Assembly: GCA_038046085.1 (NCBI GenBank)
Contig: JBBSWW010000019.1
Coordinates: 1 to 12,528, forward strand
Reading direction: 5' to 3'
Origin: GW2011-AR18 sp038046085
Lineage (GTDB): Archaea; Nanobdellota; Nanobdellia; SCGC-AAA011-G17; GW2011-AR18
DNA: 12,528 nt
The first letter of the stretch is position 1; each line of letters opens with the position of its first letter. Shown one piece after another: positions 1-8,439 of the stretch. The translations under genes and the position numbers were made by a program. Under the pieces are notes generated by a model, which saw only the letters and a list, made by a program, of their open reading frames with translations, did no database searches and was not told the DNA's origin.

Positions 1-194
1 TTTGCTGCACTTAGTATGAAATTATAGAATCTTCCTTCACTTCTTACTATCATTGATTTTGCTCCAGTCTTTATGTCTACACCTCTCATTTTGGCTACTT
101 CCTCACTTTTTCCCATTGGTTCATGTTCTATGGAAATATATTCTGCTTTATTTTCATCTAAGAATTCTTTTATCTTCTCAAAGTTTTCTTTCAT
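1..194 (-). CDS. YbaK/ProX-like aminoacyl-tRNA deacylase domain protein, 3' end cut by window edge
   Basis: Only the first 64 codons are present; the gene runs off the left edge. The start is the ATG at 192-194 (minus strand). The translation begins MKENFEKIKEFLDENKAEY and continues through HEPMGKSEEVAKMRG, then TGAKSMIVRSEGRFYNFILS. This layout (N-terminal helix, H-x-P followed by an S/T-E-E-x-A helix, then a G-A-K-hydrophobic strand) is that of the YbaK/EbsC/ProX-type fold. Family members hydrolyse mischarged aminoacyl-tRNAs, either free-standing or as an editing domain. The conserved lysine of the G-A-K strand is visible (about residue 46); the rest of the active site lies outside the window. 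A TATA-like box lies about 24 bases upstream, suggesting a leaderless mRNA. Substrate specificity cannot be told from this fragment. Confidence 0.7.
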   Translation of the reverse strand, partial: MKENFEKIKEFLDENKAEYISIEHEPMGKSEEVAKMRGVDIKTGAKSMIVRSEGRFYNFILSAA

Positions 195-213
195 AAATTA
201 GAGTTCTGATTAG

Positions 214-222
214 CTTATTTAA
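214..222 (-). promoter_or_regulatory. TATA-like box for the deacylase-domain gene
   Basis: On the minus strand this reads TTAAATAAG, centred about 24 bases before the ATG at 194. That spacing fits an archaeal TATA box driving a leaderless or near-leaderless transcript. The surroundings are AT-rich, so a chance match is possible. Confidence 0.4.
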
Positions 223-235
223 CCTTTATGTAACT

Positions 236-249
236 TAAATAATAAAAAG
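236..249 (-). terminator. T-rich terminator of the small basic protein gene
   Basis: Just after the stop codon of the 252-446 gene, the minus strand reads TTCTTTTTATTATTTAAG, a U-rich run of the type archaeal RNA polymerase uses for termination. No clear stem is seen beside it. Confidence 0.4.
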
Positions 250-251
250 AA

Positions 252-446
252 TTATTTCTTTGCTAGTCTGAATTTCTTACTTAATCCGTAATTCATTCTT
301 TCTATTAAATAATCTTTCATTCCTGTTCTTTCAGCATACTTTTTAGCTTCTAGTTCACTATGGAATGTTTTAGGTCTTGGTTTTCTGTTTCTCTCGATTC
401 CAAGTGTTAAATATCTCTTCTTTCTTGTATGTAATTTTCCTGTCAT
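252..446 (-). CDS. Small basic protein of unknown function (64 aa)
   Basis: A 64-residue, strongly basic protein (many K/R) with no signal peptide or membrane segment, so it should be cytoplasmic. The middle reads RPKTFHSELEAKKYAERTG and is followed by a predicted strand (DYLIERMNYGL) and a basic tail. The pattern 'RPKTF - acidic/Ala helix - aKkyAe..G - Y.I' recalls short conserved proteins seen in DPANN genomes, but this is recollection, not a search. The charge and size would suit a nucleic-acid or ribosome-associated role, which is only a guess. The ATG at 444-446 is supported by a TATA-like box centred 27 bases upstream, and a T-rich run follows the stop. It is divergent from the large operon. 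Confidence 0.75.
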   Translation of the reverse strand: MTGKLHTRKKRYLTLGIERNRKPRPKTFHSELEAKKYAERTGMKDYLIERMNYGLSKKFRLAKK

Positions 447-468
447 GTATTTGTGGGTATTGGTAATC

Positions 469-477
469 TTTTTAAAA
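469..477 (-). promoter_or_regulatory. TATA box for the small basic protein gene
   Basis: Minus strand TTTTAAAAA, centred 27 bases before the ATG at 446, so the transcript is probably leaderless. It sits back to back with the operon promoter at 502-511. Confidence 0.45.
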
Positions 478-478
478 C

Positions 479-498
479 TAACGGTATGATTAACGGTA
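479..498 (+). repeat. Direct repeat TAACGGTA x2 upstream of the operon TATA box
   Basis: TAACGGTA occurs at 479-486 and again at 491-498, a 12-base period, ending three bases before the TATA box of the operon. The position, at and just upstream of the BRE region, suits a regulator or an extended BRE, and it could serve both divergent promoters. The sequence shows the repeat; the regulatory role is inference. Confidence 0.45.
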
Positions 499-501
499 AG
501 G

Positions 502-511
502 TTTATATATA
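502..511 (+). promoter_or_regulatory. TATA box of the four-gene surface operon
   Basis: TTTATATATA is a strong archaeal TATA box. Its centre lies about 27 bases before the ATG at 533, so transcription should start at or within a few bases of the start codon (leaderless mRNA). No Shine-Dalgarno motif precedes this ATG, in agreement. The same promoter probably drives all four overlapping genes. Confidence 0.75.
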
Positions 512-532
512 CTGGAAAGGTTATTTCTATTA

Positions 533-2425
533 ATGGAAAAGAGGGGTCAGGCTACTGCTTTCATAATACTTGGTATTATAATTTTAGTAGTCATTTTTGG
601 TGTTGTTGCAATTAAGAATGATCTGTTTAAAAATCTCTTCCAGAAGATTACTCAGTCTAGAGAAACTATTCCTTTGCAAGTAAAACCAATTGAAAATTCT
701 TTAAGTTCTTGTATTCATAATATTGGTTCTAGAGCTATACAAGTAGTCTCTTTGCAGGGTGGTTATCTAGACTTGCCTAATGATGTCATGCCCTCTACTG
801 AATTCTCTCCTTTATCTTCATCTTTAGAAATTATTCCTGGTTCTGGTTTTGAAACCTCAGTCTGGTTTAGAGAAAGAGGTAATGGTATTCAGGAATTGAA
901 TGTTCCATCTAAATCTAGAGTTGAACAGGAAATTTCTAATTATGTTGACAGGAATTTTGAATCTTGTATCTCTAACTTGACTTATTTTAATAATAATGAT
1001 TACAAATTATCTTTTGGAGGTTCTCCTATTACAAAAACTTCTATATCTGATAAGAATGTTGATATTGTTGTTGACTTCCCTATTGTTGTTAATATTCAGG
1101 ATAATGATTTTACTCTTAATGATCATCATACTGTTGTTAATTCAAAGCTTGGTGAATTATATTCTATGTCATCAGAGATGATTGATAATCTTAATACTGG
1201 TTATTTTTTAGAGAATCAGACTATTAACATGCTTGTTGCNNNNNNNNNNNNNNNNNNNNNNNNNNNNNNNNNNNNNNNNNNNNNNNNNNNNNNNNNNNNN
1301 NNNNNNNNNNNNNNNNNNNNNNNNNNNNNNNNNNNNNNNTGGCCTACTCTTGTAGAGATTAATCCTTCTGAAGGTAATGTTTTGAAATCTGATAATATAA
1401 TAAAGAATTCTGGTGGTGTTGCATCATCTATTGTCTCTTCTTTCTTCTGTATCAATACTTACAGGTTTGTTTACAATATTAAATATCCTGTACTTGTTAC
1501 AATGCGTTCTAGTGATGGTCTTGTTTTCCAGTTCGCTACTCAAGTTATTGTTGATAAAAATCAGCCTCGTAAGAATCGTATGACAACTTATGATCTTCCT
1601 GATTCAGATTCTGAACTATGTAAATATCCTCAGAGAAAAGTAAATGTCATGACTAACACTCTTGATGATAATGGGTTGGTTGTACCTCTTAAATCTGTTA
1701 ATCTTGCTTTCAAATGTTTCCCAGCTTCATGTCCTTTAGGAATTTCAAGTTCAGGTAATACTCCATCTTTGGATGTTAATATTCCTATGTGCTATAATGG
1801 TATTTTTGAAGGTACTAAGGAAGGTTATTTTGTTGGCAAGACTTTGTATTCTCCTAATAATCCTGACTCTCCTGATTCTGTTAATGTTATTTTAGATCCA
1901 GTCTATAAGAAAAAAGTTAATGTTTATGTTATTGATAAATCTACAGGTGATGTTCGTGAACCTTATGATTCTGAACAAATTAATTTTGAATTCACAAGTA
2001 AATTATCCAAGTTCTCTTCTACTTTGAATTACCCTGATAACAAGGAAGTTGGTTTGATTGCTGGTGATTACATTGTTAATTCTAATATTATAAGGAATAG
2101 TACCTGGAAGATTAAATATGATTCTCAGGAGATTGAGAACTGTGTTGATACTCGTGCTTCTGGTATTCTTGGTTTCTTCAGTACAGAAAAAAAATGTTTT
2201 AAGACAGAGACTGATCCTGTTGAGTTAGATTATGTTTTGACAGGTGGTGCTAAATTTGAAACTAGTTTCTCAAGAGAGGATTTATCATCAGATGAGTCTC
2301 TTAACCTTTACATATTATCATCTCCTATTCCTTCAGATGTTGAGGGTCTTCAGAAGATTCAGATTGAGACAGAGACTAATAATGAACATCCATTATTCAA
2401 ACTTCCAAATATAGGTGCAGCATGA
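533..2425 (+). CDS. Pilin-like, membrane-anchored surface protein (first gene of operon), interrupted by an assembly gap
   Basis: The N-terminus is MEKRGQATAFIILGIIILVV: a short basic stretch, then K-R-G-Q followed by a ~20-residue hydrophobic helix (residues 7-27). This fits a class III (type IV pilin-like) signal, where prepilin peptidase would cut next to the glycine; an uncleaved N-terminal anchor is the alternative. Residues 50-235 are an extracellular domain with single cysteines at 60 and 145 and a 'LQGGYLDLP' motif. After the gap come a cysteine-containing beta-rich stretch (from VPLKSVNLAFKC through CYNGIFEGTKEGYF, resembling carboxypeptidase-regulatory/Ig-like folds) and a C-terminal beta region with an 'LDYVLTGGAKFE' strand. 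It is far larger than a normal pilin (100-200 aa), so it would suit an anchor or tip protein rather than a fibre subunit. Codons 236-269 are unknown, and the true length depends on the gap. The stop overlaps the next start (ATGA). Confidence 0.75.
   Translation: MEKRGQATAFIILGIIILVVIFGVVAIKNDLFKNLFQKITQSRETIPLQVKPIENSLSSCIHNIGSRAIQVVSLQGGYLDLPNDVMPSTEFSPLSSSLEIIPGSGFETSVWFRERGNGIQELNVPSKSRVEQEISNYVDRNFESCISNLTYFNNNDYKLSFGGSPITKTSISDKNVDIVVDFPIVVNIQDNDFTLNDHHTVVNSKLGELYSMSSEMIDNLNTGYFLENQTINMLVXXXXXXXXXXXXXXXXXXXXXXXXXXXXXXXXXXWPTLVEINPSEGNVLKSDNIIKNSGGVASSIVSSFFCINTYRFVYNIKYPVLVTMRSSDGLVFQFATQVIVDKNQPRKNRMTTYDLPDSDSELCKYPQRKVNVMTNTLDDNGLVVPLKSVNLAFKCFPASCPLGISSSGNTPSLDVNIPMCYNGIFEGTKEGYFVGKTLYSPNNPDSPDSVNVILDPVYKKKVNVYVIDKSTGDVREPYDSEQINFEFTSKLSKFSSTLNYPDNKEVGLIAGDYIVNSNIIRNSTWKIKYDSQEIENCVDTRASGILGFFSTEKKCFKTETDPVELDYVLTGGAKFETSFSREDLSSDESLNLYILSSPIPSDVEGLQKIQIETETNNEHPLFKLPNIGAA
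1240..1339. other. Assembly gap of 100 Ns inside the pilin-like gene
   Basis: Exactly 100 Ns interrupt the first operon gene. A run of 100 is a common placeholder for a gap of unknown size. The frame stays open on both sides, but that is expected by chance one time in three, so the 630-residue length should not be trusted. Confidence 0.98.
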
Positions 2426-5400
2426 GATATAAATTTTTTATAACAATGTTCTGTATGTTTTTGATAGTTTCAATTCCTTTTGTATCTGCAGATCTTGCTG
2501 GAAATAATTTTGATAATGTAGCACCTTCAGTCCCTTCAAGTTTAAATCCTGATCCTTATTACGGAAGTTCTTTAGGTGGTTATACTTACAATGATCCTTT
2601 TGCTTCAGCTGTTCGTAGAGAGACTTCTGGTTATAGTTCAGAAAATAATTTAGGTGAAGCAATTATTGTTAATGTTGCAGATTATGAACCTAAACAGGTG
2701 CGTGAATCTTTATTGGATCAGTCAGATGCTCCTGTTTTTGTTTATCTTAAAGGTACAACTCTTGGTACTGTCTTATCTCCATTGACTAAAGATGTCGAAT
2801 CTAGGGATTTCATTACTGGTATTAATCAGATACCTGCTATAAAGAGTATTGAAGTAAGACCCAATGTTTCATCTCCTGGTTCTAAATATATCAGGTCTGT
2901 TCAGTATATTCAGCCTAAGAGGGATAAAGTTTCTTTGAATAATCTTGGTTATCTTGTTATTTATTTAAAAAAATTAGATTCAGCAAATTCAACTCCTAAG
3001 GATCATAATATTAAAATTGATTTGGATGCTAAGATTTATCTTGATCTTGAAGATAGTTCATTGTTTGGTGTTACTCAGCAATCTGTTACTGTAAAGCCTT
3101 TTGCTGATGAAAAAGAATTCTTGTCTAATAGGGAAGATTACTCTTTCTTTTCTGATAAAGGTTTTATTAGAGCTACATCTATAACTCCTGATTCTGTGAC
3201 TCTTCAGATATATAATAGGGATCAGACTCCAATTTCTTTTGCTACTAATTCTCAGCAGCCTCAGCCTTTTTCTCAAGGTCTTCAACGTGCTTCTGTTCTT
3301 AGATTGACTCCTGGTAAAACTTCTAGTCCTATTTCTTTTGGTTATACTGGAAATCAGTTGCAGGATTTTTTCCAAGTTAGGTTAGATAGTATTGCAGGTC
3401 CTCAGGATCGTGCTGAATTTAATTTTGAGATTAATGGTAAGACTATATCTAGAAAAGTTCCTGTTGGTGCTAAATTGAATTCCGGTTCTAACTGGGTTTT
3501 GAAATCTGTTTATATAAGGCAGGGAGAGTCTATTGGTGCTAATAATATTGCTACTGTTGCAAAGAAATTCAATCTTGATGCAAGACACCAAAGATCTATC
3601 TTAGAGCATCCAACAACTGTTTATTTATTTACTCATACTGTTGATATAGAAAATAAATATACTGATGAGATAAAGTCAATATCTAAGGAAATTATTGGTA
3701 ATACTGATGGTTCTACTTTTGATTCTGATGGTGTATCTTCTATCTCTAATGATGAAGTTGAAGCTCTTGAATCTGAATACTGTCCTGATGATAGTTCTGA
3801 TGTTGCATGTCTTGCTGTTCATGGTTTCAAGAAAGTAATAAAAGATTATTCTCAGTTCCCTGAATCTAAGAAATCTATGTCTGAGCTTGCTGATCTTTAT
3901 TTGAAGAGATTGATACAATGGCCTGACTGTAAAGTCGGAAGCAGTGGTCAAGTTAACACTGAAAGTTGTAGGAAGTATGATATTGATATGGCTAATCTTG
4001 CTCACTATTATTATTCAAAGCTTGGTGATAGTGCATCAGCTAAATTCCTTTTCAACTCTTTTGGTGATCGTGTCTATATTCAGGATGAGGCTTTCTCTCT
4101 TGATTTAATACAAGTCCAAAAGTTATCTAAAAAAGATCAGGGTCAGACTACTATAAGTATTTCAAATAAAGAAAAATCTGATCTTAAACAAGGTCTTAAA
4201 GTTGGTGATGTAGTAATTGATAATGTCAAATATTTTGAAAATTCAAATCAATATAATAAGAATTCTGATGCTAAGGATTGGCAATGGCTTGTTGAAAAGA
4301 TTTCTCCTAATGCTGTAACAATAAGATTGTATTCAATGCCTACTGAATCTAATAAGAATATTAGGCCTGCTCCTACAGATAAAGTTTCAATGTTGACTTT
4401 GAAATTTAATGAAATTATTGAAGTTCCTACATCTATTCAATTTGAAGATCCAGTATCTCATGTAAGGCTTGGTGAATATGATTCTGCAAAAGTACAAGTA
4501 ACAAAGATTGATACTAACTATGAAGCATATCTTACAGTTATTCCTGGTGCTGGAAGATCTTTTACAACATCTAGTTTCAGTTTCACTGTTCCTGTAGATC
4601 CTAGACCTTTTGAATGGACTCCTCAACAATTAGAATCTCATATTAAAGCAACTAAGGATATTATTGCAAGATTAGATAAAATAATAAAAAAGATGGATGA
4701 TGTTATTAGGACTTGGAAGAAAGTATGTTTGGCAACTTTTGCTTTCCTTACTGTAAAAAGTTCTTTCCTTGAAGGTACTGCTAGGAGTTTAGCTCGTAGA
4801 CAGGTTTCAGATAGTTTCAAGCAGAGATGTGTTGCTGAAAAGACAGAAGGTAAGACAAATGATCATCCTGATTTCCAGACTATTGACCGTTGTCTTGATT
4901 ATTATTCTGATAATATAAAAAGTTCAACAGATAAGACTCAAAGATATATTGAAGATGTTCAGTCCACTATCAAAGGAAAGACAGCTGAGGATTTGGCTAA
5001 AGAGAATTTAGATAATGTTGATTGCGGAAGCTTTGAAAAATTCAAGACAGCAAGTATTGATTCTAGTGGTTCTGATCTTGTTACAGAATATAGGGATTGT
5101 TTATTATATTCTAAACTGAAGAATGATAATACTGTTGATCCTGTTTACAAAAAATATTTGGAAGATAAGAATAATAAGAATAGCATCCAACAGAAGATTG
5201 CTATTTATGATAAGGCAAAAGCAATTGCAAATACTTATGGTAAAGGGGATGACCCTAAAGAGATTCAAAAAGTTATTTCAGTTATTGAGATGAATGAAAA
5301 CAATAAACTTTCATCAGATCTTAATTATATGGCATTCACTCCAGATCCTAATGATAAATCAAAAGGTTCTGCACTTATCCCTACAGGTAATGATCTTACT

Positions 5401-8400
5401 CAAGCTAAAAATTTTGATGTTAAGAGTCTAAGTCAATATAATGCTCTTCAGATAAAATACTATGATCAAGCTGGAACTAGTATTGATTTGCTTAATGCTG
5501 TATGCGAGTCTAAGGATGGTGCACATATTAAACCTGTCACTAATGGTATTCCATCTCAATGTTATAAGAATGAGAATGGTAAAGAGGAATATGCTTTTGC
5601 TGTATCAAATCAGATTGATACATTAAAGGGAATAAAGTTCACTGAGAATAATTATCCTGTATATGTTGCTGATTCTTTTATTGATAGTAGTGGAAGTTTC
5701 AAAGTAAGTGATCCAAATAATTGCGGTATTAATAATGGTGTTCTTTATAGTAATGCAAGATGTATTCCTAAATTATTTGCTTCTACTGTTTCAGATACTG
5801 ATATAGGAAGATTGAGTACTGCTTATGCTTATAGTAGTACTATTCCTGCTCTTTATGATAATAATGGTCTTCCTTATTGTTATCCTACTGGTAAAGGTGA
5901 ATATGTTATTGTTGATGATCATTATCCTGGAACTAAGAGAATTAAAGATATTAGAGTTTTGAATGTTGGCCCTAACCAAAGAATAGAATGTGGTAGAGGT
6001 GATGATATTTACATACCTGGCGGTGATACTCTTGCTTTGAAAACTAATCCTAATATGGAAAGAAAATATATTGCCTTTGGTGAAAGTCTTAAGCAACCCT
6101 GCACTAAAGATGGTGATGATGCTAATAAGGAAATTGATGGTAGAAGAATTGTATGTTCTAAACAATCATCTGAACAATTGACTAATGATCTTCAGCCTAA
6201 ATGTATTGATGTGATGGATCCTTTAGATTGTAAGATTTTATTCAATGCTTGTGATCCTGTCATGTGTCCTAGTTCAAGATGTACTTTAGGTGGTAGAGTT
6301 CCTCCTCGTAATGTCATACAATCTGGATTGGTTGGTTCTACTGTTTTATGTCTTCCAAATATTAAAGAGGGTATCGCAGTTCCTGTTTGTTTGACTGGTA
6401 TAGATGCTGGTCTTAAAGGTATTAGATCTATTTTAGAAGGTTATGTAAACTGTCTAGAAATAAAATTAAAACAGAATGAGGATGTTGGCTTCTGTGATTA
6501 CATAAGATCAGTTGGTGTCTGTGAATTAGTATGGAAAGAAGCTTATAATTTATTGGATATTGGTGGTAGGGGTGTTATTGATTGGGTATCTGGTCATGTT
6601 GAAGGTAATCTTGGTCCTGATAGTGGTGGTGGAGAGTATTTGAAATTCCAATCTAGTTTAGATAATGTTGGTAAATCAGTTAATGTCTTCACTAAGGAAT
6701 ATGATACAACTTATACTGCTCAGTTCTTATCACAATCAACTGATGAGATAGGAACTCAGATCTGTAGGTTAAGTGTTAATGGGAAATTGCCAGCTATTGG
6801 TAAGATAATTGATCAGTTGACAGAGCCTGAAGATCCTCCCCAGTTCGAGGCTTTCTTTGACGAGACAGGTTATGCATCTCCTGGTGAATCAGCTGGTGTT
6901 TCAGGAGTTTACGGTGCTCAGGAATTATCTTTATACAAAGTATTCTATCACATCTATGCCGGTACTGGTTTATACAGGGGAAGTTATTCAACTACATCTT
7001 CTGTTATTAAATCTGAAAATTTCTTAGTACCAAATGCAAATCCTTCACAGCAAAATCCATTGACATATTCAGTTTATTTAGTAAATAAAGAATTGGGACT
7101 TCCTCCTGTATATGTTACATACCCTGGTGATTTTGTTCGTACTCAAGGTTCTATTGCTCCTGGTAAATTTGAACAGCAGACTGTACAGAAAGTTGCTCCT
7201 AAAGGTTACAATCAGTTATGTGTTAATATTAACGGTGTTGAACAATGTGGTTTCGGTAAAGTTTCAAGTTCATTCGGTGTTAAGGAATTGAATAATGTTA
7301 TTACAGCTTCTCAAGCTAAAACAGTTATCTCTTCAGCTGATCAATGTACTCCTGAACCTAGGACTTCTGCTGCTTACTCTTTAGGTAAATTAGCAGCTGC
7401 CTCTCCTTTTGCTCTTGGATTAGCAACTCCAGGTCCTGCTGTTGGTGTATTGACTTCAAATGCTGATCAGAGTTTATTATCTACTGGTATTATTAGAGTA
7501 TGCAGTAATTCTGCTCCTACAACTGAGGCTGCTAGATGGACTAAAGTTGGTACTTGTGGTAAAGATAAAAATAATCTTGATCTTGGTGATTGCTGGCTTG
7601 ATACTAAATCAATTAATATTGATGATTCTGAAATTAAGAAAGAGACTTTGGATAAGTTGAATGAAGATGGAGAATTGAAAAGTTCTGTAAAGCTTCTTGA
7701 TTCTTCTGAATCTAATTCATTCTTGTTATTGTTGAATGCTGAGAGGGATAAGATCATTGAAGCATTAAGAAATCTTGTTGGTGCAGTTCCTAATGGTAAT
7801 ACATTTGTAGGTCCTCCTGCTCCTCCTATTACTACTTTACAAAGTAATGGCAATAATGTGATTATTGGTGTTTTATCATTGAAAAAATCAACTTCAGCAT
7901 CTGGTTTCGATCTTAGATTTGCTCCGACTACTAATAATAATGATCCTATTTTAAAGATAGAAGTTCCTCAGGGTCAAGTTATTAATCTTGATGTTTATGA
8001 AAGTTCTGGTAATTGGTTCAGGGTTCTTTATAATAATAGGTGGGGTTGGATATCTGCAGGTCCTAGTATAACTTTCACTCCTAAAGAATCTGCTACTAAA
8101 CAAGTTCCATTGAAAAATAATTGTGTTGTTGATGTAGAATCTTATATTAATAATCTTAACTCTGCCGCAGTTTTCAATTTTGATTCAAGTAATGGTAAGA
8201 TACAATTAAATGTTGATAATGAGATTTGGAGTTTTGAAATTGTTGATGGTGTAATTCAAAATGTTGAAGAGGGAGTAACTCATCTTCCAGTTATTACTGT
8301 TACTACAACTATGTGCGGATTACAAAAACTAGAAAATAAAGAAACTGATTTTTCACAGGCTATACAGCAAGGAATATTAACCTATAAAACAAAAGATGAA

Positions 8401-8439
8401 TTTAAAGAGATATCCAAATTGGGAGCTTTGTTCGAATGA
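2422..8439 (+). CDS. Giant secreted cysteine-rich protein (2005 aa) with coiled coil and C-terminal SH3b-like domain
   Basis: Start is the ATG of the ATGA overlap with the previous gene, with an AGGTG Shine-Dalgarno-like motif at 2413-2417. Residues 1-23 form a Sec signal peptide (hydrophobic core FFITMFCMFLIVSIPFVSA, cut before DLAG). No clear C-terminal anchor is seen, so it is predicted to be extracellular. Parts in order: beta-rich N-terminal region (about 80-400); helical, TPR-like stretch (about 445-550); beta region (about 570-725); coiled coil (about 731-765) leading into a helical block with C769-C893; cysteine-rich core (about 1020-1370) with the dense cluster C1261, C1270, C1277, C1282, C1287; a hydrophobic Ala/Gly/Pro stretch (about 1655-1680); a 'GTC...CWLD' motif (1711-1726); and an SH3b-like domain (about 1843-1885, with 'NWFRVLYNNRWGWIS'). 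The mature protein has 36 cysteines, an even number that fits many disulfides. In bacterial hydrolases SH3b often binds cell wall. The cysteine-cluster region resembles, from memory, large DPANN surface proteins. Function unknown; a scaffold or adhesin partner of the following hydrolase is inference. Confidence 0.8.
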   Translation: MRYKFFITMFCMFLIVSIPFVSADLAGNNFDNVAPSVPSSLNPDPYYGSSLGGYTYNDPFASAVRRETSGYSSENNLGEAIIVNVADYEPKQVRESLLDQSDAPVFVYLKGTTLGTVLSPLTKDVESRDFITGINQIPAIKSIEVRPNVSSPGSKYIRSVQYIQPKRDKVSLNNLGYLVIYLKKLDSANSTPKDHNIKIDLDAKIYLDLEDSSLFGVTQQSVTVKPFADEKEFLSNREDYSFFSDKGFIRATSITPDSVTLQIYNRDQTPISFATNSQQPQPFSQGLQRASVLRLTPGKTSSPISFGYTGNQLQDFFQVRLDSIAGPQDRAEFNFEINGKTISRKVPVGAKLNSGSNWVLKSVYIRQGESIGANNIATVAKKFNLDARHQRSILEHPTTVYLFTHTVDIENKYTDEIKSISKEIIGNTDGSTFDSDGVSSISNDEVEALESEYCPDDSSDVACLAVHGFKKVIKDYSQFPESKKSMSELADLYLKRLIQWPDCKVGSSGQVNTESCRKYDIDMANLAHYYYSKLGDSASAKFLFNSFGDRVYIQDEAFSLDLIQVQKLSKKDQGQTTISISNKEKSDLKQGLKVGDVVIDNVKYFENSNQYNKNSDAKDWQWLVEKISPNAVTIRLYSMPTESNKNIRPAPTDKVSMLTLKFNEIIEVPTSIQFEDPVSHVRLGEYDSAKVQVTKIDTNYEAYLTVIPGAGRSFTTSSFSFTVPVDPRPFEWTPQQLESHIKATKDIIARLDKIIKKMDDVIRTWKKVCLATFAFLTVKSSFLEGTARSLARRQVSDSFKQRCVAEKTEGKTNDHPDFQTIDRCLDYYSDNIKSSTDKTQRYIEDVQSTIKGKTAEDLAKENLDNVDCGSFEKFKTASIDSSGSDLVTEYRDCLLYSKLKNDNTVDPVYKKYLEDKNNKNSIQQKIAIYDKAKAIANTYGKGDDPKEIQKVISVIEMNENNKLSSDLNYMAFTPDPNDKSKGSALIPTGNDLTQAKNFDVKSLSQYNALQIKYYDQAGTSIDLLNAVCESKDGAHIKPVTNGIPSQCYKNENGKEEYAFAVSNQIDTLKGIKFTENNYPVYVADSFIDSSGSFKVSDPNNCGINNGVLYSNARCIPKLFASTVSDTDIGRLSTAYAYSSTIPALYDNNGLPYCYPTGKGEYVIVDDHYPGTKRIKDIRVLNVGPNQRIECGRGDDIYIPGGDTLALKTNPNMERKYIAFGESLKQPCTKDGDDANKEIDGRRIVCSKQSSEQLTNDLQPKCIDVMDPLDCKILFNACDPVMCPSSRCTLGGRVPPRNVIQSGLVGSTVLCLPNIKEGIAVPVCLTGIDAGLKGIRSILEGYVNCLEIKLKQNEDVGFCDYIRSVGVCELVWKEAYNLLDIGGRGVIDWVSGHVEGNLGPDSGGGEYLKFQSSLDNVGKSVNVFTKEYDTTYTAQFLSQSTDEIGTQICRLSVNGKLPAIGKIIDQLTEPEDPPQFEAFFDETGYASPGESAGVSGVYGAQELSLYKVFYHIYAGTGLYRGSYSTTSSVIKSENFLVPNANPSQQNPLTYSVYLVNKELGLPPVYVTYPGDFVRTQGSIAPGKFEQQTVQKVAPKGYNQLCVNINGVEQCGFGKVSSSFGVKELNNVITASQAKTVISSADQCTPEPRTSAAYSLGKLAAASPFALGLATPGPAVGVLTSNADQSLLSTGIIRVCSNSAPTTEAARWTKVGTCGKDKNNLDLGDCWLDTKSINIDDSEIKKETLDKLNEDGELKSSVKLLDSSESNSFLLLLNAERDKIIEALRNLVGAVPNGNTFVGPPAPPITTLQSNGNNVIIGVLSLKKSTSASGFDLRFAPTTNNNDPILKIEVPQGQVINLDVYESSGNWFRVLYNNRWGWISAGPSITFTPKESATKQVPLKNNCVVDVESYINNLNSAAVFNFDSSNGKIQLNVDNEIWSFEIVDGVIQNVEEGVTHLPVITVTTTMCGLQKLENKETDFSQAIQQGILTYKTKDEFKEISKLGALFE

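Noticed and set aside
996..1181. 61-codon Leu/Ile-rich plus-strand frame
   Set aside because: It overlaps the pilin-like gene out of frame and merely mimics a membrane segment because of T-rich codons.
2438..7853. Several 60-128 codon open frames on the minus strand opposite the giant gene
   Set aside because: They are low-complexity, basic or Ile/Ser/Arg-rich translations without promoters or family features, as expected for antisense shadows of an AT-rich gene.
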